A stretch of DNA of 64,000 bases from Mycolicibacterium xanthum (GCF_019710635.1 NZ_JAIFZS010000029.1:62001-126000); one strand, 5' to 3'. Shown: positions 38,174-50,377, counted from the stretch's first letter. Numbers and translations are program-made. Notes: generated from the sequence alone by a model not told the origin.

Positions 38174-39170
38174 CTACACACCCAGTGCGGGGCCGATGGT
38201 GGTGTTCCAGGACTCCTGCATCTCCGACTCGAACAGACCCCAGGTGTGCGAACCGTTGGGCCGCACCACATAGGTGATCGCGACGCCTGCCGCCCCGGCT
38301 GCGTCGGCGAAGGCCCTCGTGCTGTCGGCGACGATGCGCTCGATGAAGCCTCCGGTGATGTTCGGCCCGAAACCGACCGGCAGCCGGTCGACCTCACCGA
38401 CGTCGCCGCTGCCCGATGCGCCGACGTAGACCGCGACGCCGTTGAGCTTCGCGACGTTCACGGTGGGATCGTGGGCGAGCCACAGCGGACCGCCGAAGGG
38501 CCCCTACATGGCTTCGGCGCTGGCACCGCCGCCCATCAGAGTCAGCTGAATCTGCTGAGGGTCGCGCGACGGGTTGAGCAGGCCGCTGTACGACCCCACC
38601 GCCTGGTACTGACCGGGTACCTGAATGGCATAGTCGACGGCCGTCCCGCCGGTGCTCGACAACCCGCCGACCGCGTTCTTGCCGTTGGTGTTGTATTCCT
38701 GGTTGATCAGCGGCGGAAGCTCTCTGGTCATGTACGTCTGGTACTGCTTGCCGGGATCGGCGATCCAGTCGGTGTACCAACTGAACTGGCCACCGAGCGG
38801 TGAGACCACGTTGACGTTCTTGTTCGCAAAGAAGCCCTGGATGTCGGTCATTCCGAACCAACTCTTGGTCCCCGGCGCCCAGGAGCCGCCGGGATCGAGG
38901 TTGTCGCCACCGTCGATGCCGGGTAGCAGGTAGAAGGTGGGTGAGCCCGACGTGGGCGATTTGTAGACGTCGTTGACGATCACCTTGTTCATGGCAGGCG
39001 AGTACACCGAGACTTTGTCCCAGCGGTCGTTGACGTGCTCGATGCCGGTGATGTGCGCACCGGCCGGGGGCTGCGCCCCCGCCACCGGGATCGTCACCAA
39101 TGCAACGAAGTTGAATACGATTGCTACTGCTACAGCAAGGACGTTGCCCCCGCGCCTGTGGCTGATCACC
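38174..39170 (-). pseudogene. Antigen 85-like esterase/mycolyltransferase interrupted by an in-frame TAG
   Basis: A 331-codon frame reads as one secreted alpha/beta-hydrolase of the antigen 85/esterase family. GTG 39170 starts a signal peptide ('LAVAVAIVFNFVALVTIPVA', 'GAQPP'). 'PTFYLLPGIDGG', 'GGLSSTGGTAVDYA' (nucleophile Ser) and, after the stop, 'NGSHTWGLF' (catalytic His) follow. The stop TAG at 38504-38506 lies between 'ASAEAM' and 'GPFGGPLW', where antigen 85 proteins have Trp (MWGP), so a TGG-to-TAG change explains it. Reading continues in the same frame with no shift to 38174. A truncated 222-residue product would lack the catalytic His. Confidence 0.85.
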
Positions 39171-39250
39171 GGCTGATCATAGACACATGACCGCAATCTC
39201 GGCGGCCGGTCGGTTACACCGGCTGCGCGGTGGCGATCCGGGGCCGGCCC

Positions 39251-40810
<1,560 letters not shown>

Positions 40811-40850
40811 CCGGTCAGTTTAGTGGCTGCCCCTGCAGGGCCTCTGGATC

Positions 40851-40930
40851 GTCGGCGGGCCGGGCCGCGCGCCGTCGGCGGGCCGGGCTGCGCGCCGTCG
40901 GCGGGCCGGGCTGCGCGCCGTCGGCGGGCC
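40851..40930. repeat. 23-bp tandem repeat, 3.5 copies, between choD and guaA
   Basis: GTCGGCGGGCCGGG begins at 40851, 40874, 40897 and 40920, exactly 23 bp apart. The array fills the gap after choD and lies just upstream of guaA (start 40810). Such arrays vary in copy number between strains. Confidence 0.85.
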
Positions 40931-40934
40931 CGCA

Positions 40935-42668
40935 CTACCCTGTCGAACCGACCGGCTCGATCGGGATGCGCAGGGCCCCCGGCGCGTCGGCGGGCACCAC
41001 CGGGTTGGCCGGCGTGATCGGGGCCAGCCGCCGGTAGGCCTCGCCCTGAGCCGGACGCAGGTCGGTCTCCCCCTTGTTGGGCCACAACGCCGCGGCCCGC
41101 TCGGCCTGCGCGGTGATCGACAACGACGGGTTCACCCCGAGATTCGCCGAGACCGCGGCACCGTCCATCACCGACAGCGTCGGATAGCCGTACACCCGCT
41201 GATAGGGGTCGATGACACCGGTCTCAGCGCTGTCGCCGATCGCCGCACCGCCGAGGAAGTGTGCAGTGAGCGGGATGTTGAACAACTCGCCCCAGGTTCC
41301 GCCCGCGACGCCGTCGATCTTGGCGGCGATGCGGCGGGTGACTTCGTTACCGGCCGGGATCCACGACGGGTTGGGCTCACCGTGTCCCTGCCTGCTGGAA
41401 AAGCGGTGGAAGCCGAGCCGGGTGCGCTTGGTGAACGTGGTGATCGAGTTGTCCAGGTGCTGCATCACCAGCGCGATCACGGTGCGCTCGCTCCACCGGC
41501 TCGGGTTGAGCAGGCGCAGCATGGCCTTCGGATCCGCCCCGGCGATCTGCAGCAACTGCTTCCAGCGCGGCACGTCGGTGCCCTGCGGCCCGGCGCCGTC
41601 GGTCATCAGGGTCTGCAGCAGACCCATCGCGTTGGAACCCTTGCCGTAGCGCACCGGCTCGACGTGGGTGTCGGGCGTCGGATGGATCGACGACGTGATG
41701 GCCACGCCGTGGGTGAGGTCCATGTCGGGCGAGACCTCCAGTCGCCCGGCGCCGACGATCGACTCCGAGTTGGTGCGGGTGAGCACCCCCAGCCGGTCCG
41801 ACAGAGCGGGCAACCGGCCGGTGTAGCGCATCTTGAACAGCAGCCGCTGGGTGCCGAACGTCCCCGCCGCCAGCACCACGTGCGTCGCGGTGTAGGTGCG
41901 CCTGCGGCGGCGCAGCCAGCTGCCGGTCCGCACGGTGCGCACCTGCCACAGCCCCTCGGGCCCCTGCGCGAAGTCGGTCACGGTGCTCATCGGAAATACC
42001 TGCGCCCCAGCCTTTTCCGCGAGCCCGAGGTAGTTCTTCACCAGAGTGTTCTTCGCCCCGTACCGGCAGCCGGTCATGCATTCGCCGCACTCGATGCAGC
42101 CGGTGCGGGTCGGGCCGGCCCCGCCGAAGTACGGATCGGGCACCGTCTTGCCCGGGGTCTTCTGCCCGTCGGGGCCGAAGAACACCCCGACCGGCGTCGG
42201 CACCCATGTGTCGCCGACCCCCATGTCGTCGGCGACCTCCTTCATGATGCGGTCGGCGTCGGTGAAGGTCGGATTGGTCACCACCCCGAGCATCCGCTGG
42301 GCCTGGTCGTAGTGCGGCATCAGTTCCGCGCGCCAGTCGGTGATCGACTTCCACTGCGGGTCGTTGAAGAACGGGTCCGGCGGGACGTAAAGCGTGTTCG
42401 CGTAGTTCAGCGAACCGCCGCCCACCCCGGCGCCGGCCAGGATCATCACGTTTTTCAGCAGGTGGATTCGCTGAATACCGAACAGGCCCAGCCGGGGTGC
42501 CCACAGGAACCTGCGCAGATTCCACGACGTCTTGGCGAACTCGTCGTCGGCGAAGCGGCGACCCGCTTCCAGGACGAGCACCCGGTAGCCCTTCTCGGTG
42601 AGCCGCAGCGCGCTCACGCTGCCGCCGAACCCCGAACCGATGATGACGACGTCGTAGTCAGGCTTCAT
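40935..42668 (-). CDS. choD: Cholesterol oxidase-like GMC flavoprotein
   Basis: 577-residue GMC oxidoreductase. N-terminal FAD motif 'VVIIGSGFGGSVSALRL' (7-23), 'GAGVGGGSLNYANT' (FAD loop) and C-terminal 'FLGGAAIGDSAETGVIDPYQ' followed by 'VMDGAAVSANLGVNPSLSI' are typical of cholesterol oxidases. There is a Cys-rich 'CIECGECMTGCRYGAKNTL' segment. No signal peptide is seen. M. tuberculosis ChoD (Rv3409c) is about the same length; whether it oxidises cholesterol in vivo is debated. A perfect palindrome lies 16 bp upstream. Confidence 0.92.
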   Translation of the reverse strand: MKPDYDVVIIGSGFGGSVSALRLTEKGYRVLVLEAGRRFADDEFAKTSWNLRRFLWAPRLGLFGIQRIHLLKNVMILAGAGVGGGSLNYANTLYVPPDPFFNDPQWKSITDWRAELMPHYDQAQRMLGVVTNPTFTDADRIMKEVADDMGVGDTWVPTPVGVFFGPDGQKTPGKTVPDPYFGGAGPTRTGCIECGECMTGCRYGAKNTLVKNYLGLAEKAGAQVFPMSTVTDFAQGPEGLWQVRTVRTGSWLRRRRRTYTATHVVLAAGTFGTQRLLFKMRYTGRLPALSDRLGVLTRTNSESIVGAGRLEVSPDMDLTHGVAITSSIHPTPDTHVEPVRYGKGSNAMGLLQTLMTDGAGPQGTDVPRWKQLLQIAGADPKAMLRLLNPSRWSERTVIALVMQHLDNSITTFTKRTRLGFHRFSSRQGHGEPNPSWIPAGNEVTRRIAAKIDGVAGGTWGELFNIPLTAHFLGGAAIGDSAETGVIDPYQRVYGYPTLSVMDGAAVSANLGVNPSLSITAQAERAAALWPNKGETDLRPAQGEAYRRLAPITPANPVVPADAPGALRIPIEPVGSTG

Positions 42669-42683
42669 CGGCCCAGTATGAAC

Positions 42684-42697
42684 TTACCGGCCGGTAA
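42684..42697 (-). promoter_or_regulatory. Perfect 14-bp palindrome upstream of choD, candidate repressor operator
   Basis: TTACCGGCCGGTAA is fully self-complementary and flanked by AA/TT that extend it with one mismatch. It lies 16 bp before the choD ATG, where a TetR-family repressor would block transcription. The sequence is unlike the KstR motif (AAC-N2-GTT core), so it would be another regulator. Confidence 0.55.
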
Positions 42698-42741
42698 CTT
42701 GCTAGACAGGCTCGCCTAAGAAACCGACCCGCGGGCCCCGT

Positions 42742-42787
42742 GTGAAGTTACCTTCACGCTGGCGCCCGAGCGTGAAGGTAACTTCAC
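42742..42787. repeat. 46-bp palindromic element, copy B
   Basis: GTGAAGTTACCTTCACG and its exact reverse complement form 17-bp arms around CTGGCGCCCGAG. It lies just before the DUF559 gene. Confidence 0.92.
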
Positions 42788-42862
42788 AGGCGGGCGAGGG
42801 GGGGCCGGGTCATGAGCGCCGGCGGTGCCCAGACTGTCGGTCAGGGTCGGCACACTCTCGCC

Positions 42863-43726
42863 ATGGGGGAACCATTCATCGGCAGCGAGGCCATCGCGGC
42901 CGGCATGTCCTGGGGTGAGCTGCAGCGCAACCACACCCGCATCTTCCGAGACGTCTACATCGACGCCGACGCCGGGATCACCGCAACAACCCGCGCGTAT
43001 GCGGGATGGCTGTGGTCCGGGCGCCGGGCAATCGTCGCAGGCCTCTCAGCGGCGGCACTGCATGGGAGCGCATGGGTTGACGCCGGCGCAGCGGTCGAGC
43101 TGATCCACGGCAACCGGCACCGACTGTCCGGTCTGCGGGTCTTTGGTGACCGCCTGCAGGACGACGAATGGCAAGTGATCGACGGGGTGCCGGTCACGAC
43201 GCCCGCTCGGACCGCGCTGGATCTGGGCTGCCGGCACCCGCGCGTCGAGGCGACGGCGGCCGTCGACGCGCTGGTCAGAGCCACCGGCCTCGACCTCGCC
43301 GAGCCTCGATCGCTGGTCGCGAGATATCCCGGCCGCCGCGGCATCGCCAAGGCTTGGCAGGTGCTCGAATCGGCCGACGGAGGTGCACAGTCACCGAAAG
43401 AGACGTATGTGCGACTACTGCTGACCGACAGCGGCCTACCGCGGCCGCAGACCCAGATCCCCGTGTTGGGGGACACCTGCTCGGTGGTCGCCTACCTCGA
43501 CATGGGCTGGCCGGACCTCATGGTCGCCGTCGAGTACGACGGTGAACAGCACCGCACCAAGCGATCCCAGTACAGCTGGGACGTCAAGCGGCTGGAGATC
43601 GCCCAGCGCCGTGGATGGCTGATCGTGCGCGTACTGGCCGACGACAAGCCACCTGACATCCTGCGGCGGGTGCGTGCCGCTCTCGCGTCCCGGCGCCCAA
43701 CCCCGCGGGCGCGTCGCCCCGCGTGA
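42863..43726 (+). CDS. DUF559 / endonuclease-like protein, AbiEi-like N-terminus
   Basis: 287 residues. The first ~80 resemble the winged-helix of type IV antitoxin/AbiEi-like proteins ('RNHTRIFRDVYIDADA', 'AAALHG'). The C-terminus is a Vsr/PD-(D/E)XK-like DUF559 domain: 'LDMGWPDLMVAVEYDGEQHR' then 'DVKRLEIAQRRGWLIVRV'. Nuclease activity is inferred from the fold; targets are unknown. This is an abundant paralogous family in mycobacteria. ATG at 42863 is used; ATG at 42812 with a GAGGGGGG tract upstream is an alternative adding 17 residues. Both ends abut identical palindromic elements, copy C overlapping its stop codon. Confidence 0.82.
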   Translation: MGEPFIGSEAIAAGMSWGELQRNHTRIFRDVYIDADAGITATTRAYAGWLWSGRRAIVAGLSAAALHGSAWVDAGAAVELIHGNRHRLSGLRVFGDRLQDDEWQVIDGVPVTTPARTALDLGCRHPRVEATAAVDALVRATGLDLAEPRSLVARYPGRRGIAKAWQVLESADGGAQSPKETYVRLLLTDSGLPRPQTQIPVLGDTCSVVAYLDMGWPDLMVAVEYDGEQHRTKRSQYSWDVKRLEIAQRRGWLIVRVLADDKPPDILRRVRAALASRRPTPRARRPA

Positions 43727-43768
43727 AGTTACCTTCACGACGGCGCCCGAGCGTGAAGGTAACTTCAC
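43723..43768. repeat. 46-bp palindromic element, copy C
   Basis: Same 17-bp arms as copy B, with loop ACGGCGCCCGAG (two differences from copy B). The left arm contains the TGA stop (43724-43726) of the DUF559 gene. Confidence 0.92.
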
Positions 43769-43841
43769 ATTCGGGCGGCGACGGGACATTCGGGCGGCGA
43801 CGGGGCAGTCGGCAGCACGGGGCAGTCGGCAGCACGGGCAG
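43768..43841. repeat. Two short tandem repeats next to palindromic element C
   Basis: CATTCGGGCGGCGACGGG is repeated with a 19-bp period from 43768, followed by CAGTCGGCAGCACGGGG repeated with a 17-bp period to about 43841. They lie before the guaB3 stop at 43899. Confidence 0.75.
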
Positions 43842-43898
43842 GCGCGGCGGGGCCGCGGTCGGCGACCCGGCCGCGGGTGCCCGGGCCAACGGCCCGGG

Positions 43899-45035
43899 TC
43901 AGTTCCCGACCGTGAGCCCCACCTTCTGGAACTCCTTGAGATCGCAGTAACCGGCCTTGGCCATCGACCGGCGCAGGCCGCCGACCAGGTTGAGCGAGCC
44001 GAACGGATCGTCGGACGGCCCGTTCAGCACCCGGGCCAGCGACGGCCGCTCACCGACCGCGACCTGCAGCAGCGCGCCGCGCGGCAGGGAGGGATGTGCC
44101 GCAGCCGACGGCCAGAACCAGCCACCGCCCAGCGCCTCGGCGGCCGAGGACAGCGGGGTGCCGAGAACCACCGCGTCGGCGCCGCAGGCGATCGCCTTGG
44201 CCAGATCCCCGGAGGTGTGGATGTCGCCGTCGGCGAGCACGTGCACGTAGCGTCCACCCGTCTCGTCGAGATACTCGCGGCGGGCCGCGGCGGCGTCGGC
44301 GATCGCGGTGGCCATCGGCACGCTGATGCCCAGCACCTCGTCGGAAGTGGTCACCCCCGAGGTCGATCCGTAGCCGACGATGACGCCGGCCGCCCCGGTA
44401 CGCATCAGGTGCAGGGCCGTGCGGTGGTCGAGCACCCCGCCGGCCACCACCGGAACGTCGAGCTCGGAGATGAACGTCTTGAGGTTGAGTGGCTCGCCGT
44501 CCGAAGCCACCCGTTCGGCGGAGATGATGGTGCCCTGGATGACGAGCAGGTCGATCCCGGCAGCCACCAGTGTCGGGGTCAGCGCCCGCGCGTTCTGCGG
44601 GCTGATCCGCACGGCGGTGGTGATCCCGGCATCACGTATCTGCCCGACCGCGGCCCCGAGCAGATCGGGATCCAATGGCGCGGAATGCAATTGCTGCAGC
44701 AACCTTATCGCCGCAGATGGGTCGGGCTCCTTCTCCGCGGCCGCCACCACCTCGGCGATCCGCGCACCGACATCGGCATGGCGGCCGATCAACCCTTCGC
44801 CGTTGAGCACCCCGAGCCCGCCCAGGCGCCCCAGCTCGATCGCGAACTCGACCGACACCAGCGCGTCGGTGGGGTGGGCGACGACCGGGATGTCGAACCG
44901 GTAGGCATCCAGCTGCCAGGTGGTCGACACATCCTTCGACGAGCGCGTGCGCCGCGACGGAACGATGTTGATGTCGTCGAGTTCGTAGGTCCGGCGGGCC
45001 GTGCGGCCCATGCCGATCTCGACCATGTCACGCAT
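43899..45035 (-). CDS. guaB3: GuaB3, IMP dehydrogenase-like protein
   Basis: 378 residues of the IMPDH/GMP-reductase barrel, beginning '[20 protein letters not shown]' (a second ATG at 45026 gives 'MVEIGMG', as in M. tuberculosis). There are no CBS domains. The Cys loop of true IMPDH is replaced by '[13 protein letters not shown]', and '[20 protein letters not shown]' is the phosphate site. GuaB3 family members behave as GMP reductase-like or regulatory homologues in actinobacteria. It lies 39 bp after guaB2 and is very likely in the same operon. Confidence 0.94.
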   Translation of the reverse strand: MRDMVEIGMGRTARRTYELDDINIVPSRRTRSSKDVSTTWQLDAYRFDIPVVAHPTDALVSVEFAIELGRLGGLGVLNGEGLIGRHADVGARIAEVVAAAEKEPDPSAAIRLLQQLHSAPLDPDLLGAAVGQIRDAGITTAVRISPQNARALTPTLVAAGIDLLVIQGTIISAERVASDGEPLNLKTFISELDVPVVAGGVLDHRTALHLMRTGAAGVIVGYGSTSGVTTSDEVLGISVPMATAIADAAAARREYLDETGGRYVHVLADGDIHTSGDLAKAIACGADAVVLGTPLSSAAEALGGGWFWPSAAAHPSLPRGALLQVAVGERPSLARVLNGPSDDPFGSLNLVGGLRRSMAKAGYCDLKEFQKVGLTVGN

Positions 45036-45074
45036 GCGTTCCCGTGCTTTCTGCTTCCTCGCGCGCAGCGCTCA

Positions 45075-47211
<2,137 letters not shown>

Positions 47212-47239
47212 CGGCCGAATTCACCGGTAGCGCCCCGAC

Positions 47240-48475
47240 CTACTCCCCCGCCCCCGGTAGCACCGGCGTCGTCGTGGTCGTCAGCGGCGCCAACGACTGC
47301 GTCTGAGCCGGCTCCTGCTGTTCCTGGACCGTCGGCTGCGGCGTGGCCGCCGCGGTCGGGGTGGTCAGGACCGGTGTCGGGGTGGGCGTCGGCTGCGGAG
47401 TCGGCGTCGCGCGCGGTGCCGCCGAAGTGGACGGCGCCGGCGATGGTGCGGCCGCCGCCGACGTCGACAGTTCCGCGGCCACCGTCGTCGTGGTCGTCGT
47501 GGCCGTGGTCGAGGACGGCGCACGCGTCGTGGTCGACGACGCGGACGGCGCGGAGGTGGATGACGACGTCGCACTCGGCGGCGAGGTCGCCGCGCTCGGG
47601 GAGGTCGTCTCGGATGCCCCAGCGGGCGCCTGTGAGGTGACCGGGGTGGTCGCCGACGGTGACGGGCCCGGCGCACTCGTGGTCGGCGACGGGGCGGTGC
47701 TGGTCTCCGAGGGTCCCGGCGTCTCGGAGGCCGGCGTCGTCACCGACGTGGTGTCATCAGGAGCCGAAGTCGTCGCGGGAGCCGAGGACGTCTCGGACGC
47801 CGACAGTGTGCCCGGGTCGAACACCACCGACGGCAGATCCGGGAAGCTCGGCAGCGGCGCGCCCGGTGGCACGGTCGCGGCCGGGTCCTGGGCCTCCACC
47901 TTGACGGTCAGCTCCTGCCACTGGGTGACCAATTCCTGTTTGCTCTCGATGTCGTTCACCGTGGCGACGGTGGTGGTGACGGCCTCCAGCCTGGCCTGGG
48001 CGGCCTGCCAGTCCCCCTGGTCGATGAGCTGCTGAACCTCGGCCATCTCGGTCTGGGCGGCCAGGATGACGGCATCGTCGCGCATCGTCGCGGGCTCGCC
48101 GAACAGCATCGTGCGCAACCCGTAGAGCGCGTCACCGGGTCCCGCTCCGGCGACGATGGCCCCGAACCCGCCGAGGAACAGCACCGCGGCGGCCGCCGAA
48201 CCGACCACCGCCAGCGACAGCCGCCTGCGGCGTCCCGACGATGCGGCGCGGTCCATCGCCTGCGCGGCCTGCTCCGGCGTCACCACCGCCGACACCGGGG
48301 TCTCGCGAACGTCGTCGCGCCAGCCCGCCAGCAGATTCGCCAGCTCGGCCTCGGCGTGGTCCGTCGGGTACGCGGGCTGCCGGGAGGCCAGCGCATCGAG
48401 GAACTGATCGGAGCGATTGATCTCGTTGAGCGACGGATCCCCGCCGTTGGAAGTCCAGCGTCCGAAATCAGGCAT
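47240..48475 (-). CDS. rsdA: Anti-sigma-D factor RsdA
   Basis: 411-residue anti-sigma factor. The N-terminal ~80 residues ('RSDQFLDALASRQPAYPTDH') are the SigD-binding domain; a single TM ('LSLAVVGSAAAAVLFLGGFG') near 90-110 anchors it; an extracytoplasmic helical part follows, then about 200 residues of Ser/Thr/Pro-rich sequence. It is longer than M. tuberculosis RsdA (Rv3413c, about 300 residues from memory), the extra length lying in this low-complexity tail. It overlaps sigD by 8 bp, so synthesis of the pair is coupled. In the known system regulated proteolysis of RsdA releases SigD. Confidence 0.92.
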   Translation of the reverse strand: MPDFGRWTSNGGDPSLNEINRSDQFLDALASRQPAYPTDHAEAELANLLAGWRDDVRETPVSAVVTPEQAAQAMDRAASSGRRRRLSLAVVGSAAAAVLFLGGFGAIVAGAGPGDALYGLRTMLFGEPATMRDDAVILAAQTEMAEVQQLIDQGDWQAAQARLEAVTTTVATVNDIESKQELVTQWQELTVKVEAQDPAATVPPGAPLPSFPDLPSVVFDPGTLSASETSSAPATTSAPDDTTSVTTPASETPGPSETSTAPSPTTSAPGPSPSATTPVTSQAPAGASETTSPSAATSPPSATSSSTSAPSASSTTTRAPSSTTATTTTTTVAAELSTSAAAAPSPAPSTSAAPRATPTPQPTPTPTPVLTTPTAAATPQPTVQEQQEPAQTQSLAPLTTTTTPVLPGAGE

Positions 48476-49046
48476 GGTCCCGCCCCGTCGCCGTGATCTC
48501 CGCCTTCAGCTTCGCGAGCGCACGATGCTGGGCGACCCGCACCGCCCCAGGGGTGCTGCCGACCGTCTCGGCGGTCTCCTCCGCACTCATCCCCACCACG
48601 ACACGCAGGATCAGGATCTCGCGCTGCTTCTCGGGCAGGATCTGCAGCAGTGCCGCCATCCGCGCCGACGATTCGGAGTCGATGGCCAGCTGTTCCGGGC
48701 TCGCCTCACCCGACGAGCGCTCCGGGACGACGTCCATCGGGTCGGCCCGGTTCCGGGACGCCGAACGATGCGCGTCGGCAACCTTGTGTGCAGCGATGCC
48801 GTAGACGAAGGCAAGGAACGGCCGTCCCTGATCCCTGTAGCGCGGCAGCGCCGTGATGGCGGCCAAGCACACCTCCTGTGCAACGTCATCAGCTGACAGA
48901 CCGCTGCGTTCCGTGGCCCCCACCCTCGCCCGGCAATACCGGACGACAATGGGACGGATGGTCTCCAGCACCTCCCGGAGCGCATCCCGATCGCCGGCCA
49001 CAGCCTCAGCAACGACAGAATCGAGACGTTCTCCCGAAATTGTCAT
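48468..49046 (-). CDS. sigD: ECF sigma factor SigD
   Basis: 192 residues as called from ATG 49046. Region 2 is 'VVRYCRARVG…DDVAQEVCLAAITALPRY' and region 4 is 'LPEKQREILILRVVVGMSAE' then 'ETVGSTPGAVRVAQHRALAK'. SigD directs stationary-phase and lipid-metabolism genes and is held by RsdA. Upstream codons also read V-T-L-E-I-S-P-T before the ATG, resembling the M. tuberculosis N-terminus, so the start may be earlier; the same bases look like an ECF promoter (see separate entry). Confidence 0.94.
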   Translation of the reverse strand: MTISGERLDSVVAEAVAGDRDALREVLETIRPIVVRYCRARVGATERSGLSADDVAQEVCLAAITALPRYRDQGRPFLAFVYGIAAHKVADAHRSASRNRADPMDVVPERSSGEASPEQLAIDSESSARMAALLQILPEKQREILILRVVVGMSAEETAETVGSTPGAVRVAQHRALAKLKAEITATGRDHA

Positions 49047-49070
49047 CGTGGGCGATATCTCCAGCGTTAC
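49041..49070 (-). promoter_or_regulatory. Candidate SigD-type promoter overlapping the sigD start
   Basis: On the complement, GTAACG (49070-49065) and CGAT (starting at 49048) are 16 bp apart, as for ECF -35/-10 boxes. The sigD ATG lies within the -10, so either a leaderless or a downstream internal start would be used, or the match is coding coincidence. Confidence 0.35.
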
Positions 49071-49179
49071 GTGCGGGACACATCCCGGTTGGGGAGGTGG
49101 TGCCGCCCTGCGGGCGGCCGAGCCGTGCCGCGGGGCGCGGCTCAGCTAAACAATAACGACCGCGACGGGCGCAACCGGG

Positions 49180-49983
49180 TTAGCGCGGACGCCACACGCC
49201 GCCCCGTCTGATCACAGTTTCGGATGATTCGTCGCGGATGGCGCAGATCTCCGCCGCCGGACGCCGCCCGCTCCCGATGTCGGCGAGCAGACAGGCCGCG
49301 GCCCACCGCAGCGGCACCAGCCCGGCAGGCCCGGCCTGGTCGAGCGCGTCGTCGGCGGCCAGGCGCGCGCCATCGCCGTCGCCGGCGCAGCAGCGGGCAG
49401 CGGCCAGGACCACCCCGGACTTGACGCGGTGCCGCACCGAACCGAACTCCGTGGCGAGGGCGACGGCCCGCTCGGCGTGTCCGACCGCCGCGTCGCCGTC
49501 GGCGCCGACCATCGCCAGCTCGGCCGATACCCAGGCGAACCGGATCGGCAGCCGCTGCGCGTCCGCGCGGGCGACGAGTTCGGCGGCACGTTGCAGCGCA
49601 CGCTCCGACGCGGAGCACCGCCCGACCCCCAGCGCGTCGGCCGCCAACCCGATCAGCGCATCCGCCGCCGCCTCGGGATCCCCGGCGGACCGGGCCAGCG
49701 CCTGGCCGTCCAGCGATCGAGCACGGTCATGCCACCCGAGCTGACGCAGAAACGACGCCCGGGTGCTGGCGGCCAGCGAGGCCAACGGGCCATTCGGCCC
49801 CAGGCGGTGCAGCTGGTCGAGGTCGGCCAGCGCGCTGGCGTAGCGCCCCTGGCCGCCCGCGGCCACCGCACGCAGCCACAGGTCGCCGGCGCCGACCGCC
49901 GGCGGAAGGGGCCACTTCGCAGGGTTGCTGCCGAACGCCACGTCGTCGAGTCCAGCAACGGCCGGCGCGGAGCTGGTGCTCAT
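49180..49983 (-). CDS. Conserved hypothetical, TPR-like (Rv3415c-like)
   Basis: 267 residues, all helical, with repeated Ala/Leu-rich pairs of helices ('RYASALADLDQLHRLGPNGP', 'ASERALQRAAELVARADA', 'DAAVGHAERAVALATEFGSV') that suggest TPR-like repeats. No TM or catalytic motif is seen. It lies directly upstream of sigD on the same strand with a 133-bp gap, and divergent from whiB3 across a 394-bp gap. A conserved neighbour of whiB3 and sigD in mycobacteria; the role is unknown. Confidence 0.85.
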   Translation of the reverse strand: MSTSSAPAVAGLDDVAFGSNPAKWPLPPAVGAGDLWLRAVAAGGQGRYASALADLDQLHRLGPNGPLASLAASTRASFLRQLGWHDRARSLDGQALARSAGDPEAAADALIGLAADALGVGRCSASERALQRAAELVARADAQRLPIRFAWVSAELAMVGADGDAAVGHAERAVALATEFGSVRHRVKSGVVLAAARCCAGDGDGARLAADDALDQAGPAGLVPLRWAAACLLADIGSGRRPAAEICAIRDESSETVIRRGGVWRPR

Positions 49984-50377
49984 CGGATCGGCACGCTACC
50001 AAGTTGAACGTGTTTTCAAAATCACGTCGGTTAACAGTTTATGGAGGACATGTTAACTCCATGTCAACTGCCTACTGAGCGGCAGGAAATGGCCTATCGA
50101 CACCGGATGAACTGATCAGCCAAAACGCGGCGGCTCGTCACTTTGCATCCATCTGCCATAGCATCGAACTCGCTGCGGACGCGTCACTTCGATGAACGGG
50201 ATGTTAATTTTCCGCCGGCGATTATGCGGTTCCGCACAGTCCGAGACTATTGACGGAAATTCCGAAGCCCTTCTACGTTGTGTGCACGAGTGGTCATCGG
50301 CGACTGCGCTCGGATCTGTTCCACGACTCACGCATCCAGTGAGCGACCGAAATGGATGTGTAGAGAGGGGTTTTCCA
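49984..50377. other. 394-bp AT-richer whiB3 upstream region
   Basis: No gene. This is the most AT-rich stretch of the window. CATGTTAAC (50049-50057) and CATGTCAAC (50060-50068) form an 11-bp-period direct repeat of the kind bound by response regulators such as PhoP. GTTAAC occurs twice nearby. The long leader suggests multi-factor control of whiB3. Confidence 0.55.

Noticed and set aside
41259..42719. Long forward-strand frame opposite choD
   Set aside because: The product is repetitive Arg/His/Gly/Val sequence without a family pattern; choD on the other strand has all GMC motifs.
50192..50377. Upstream extension of whiB3
   Set aside because: The added residues are unlike WhiB proteins and AT-richer; the GTG at 50378 precedes the conserved PQP start and has a good RBS.
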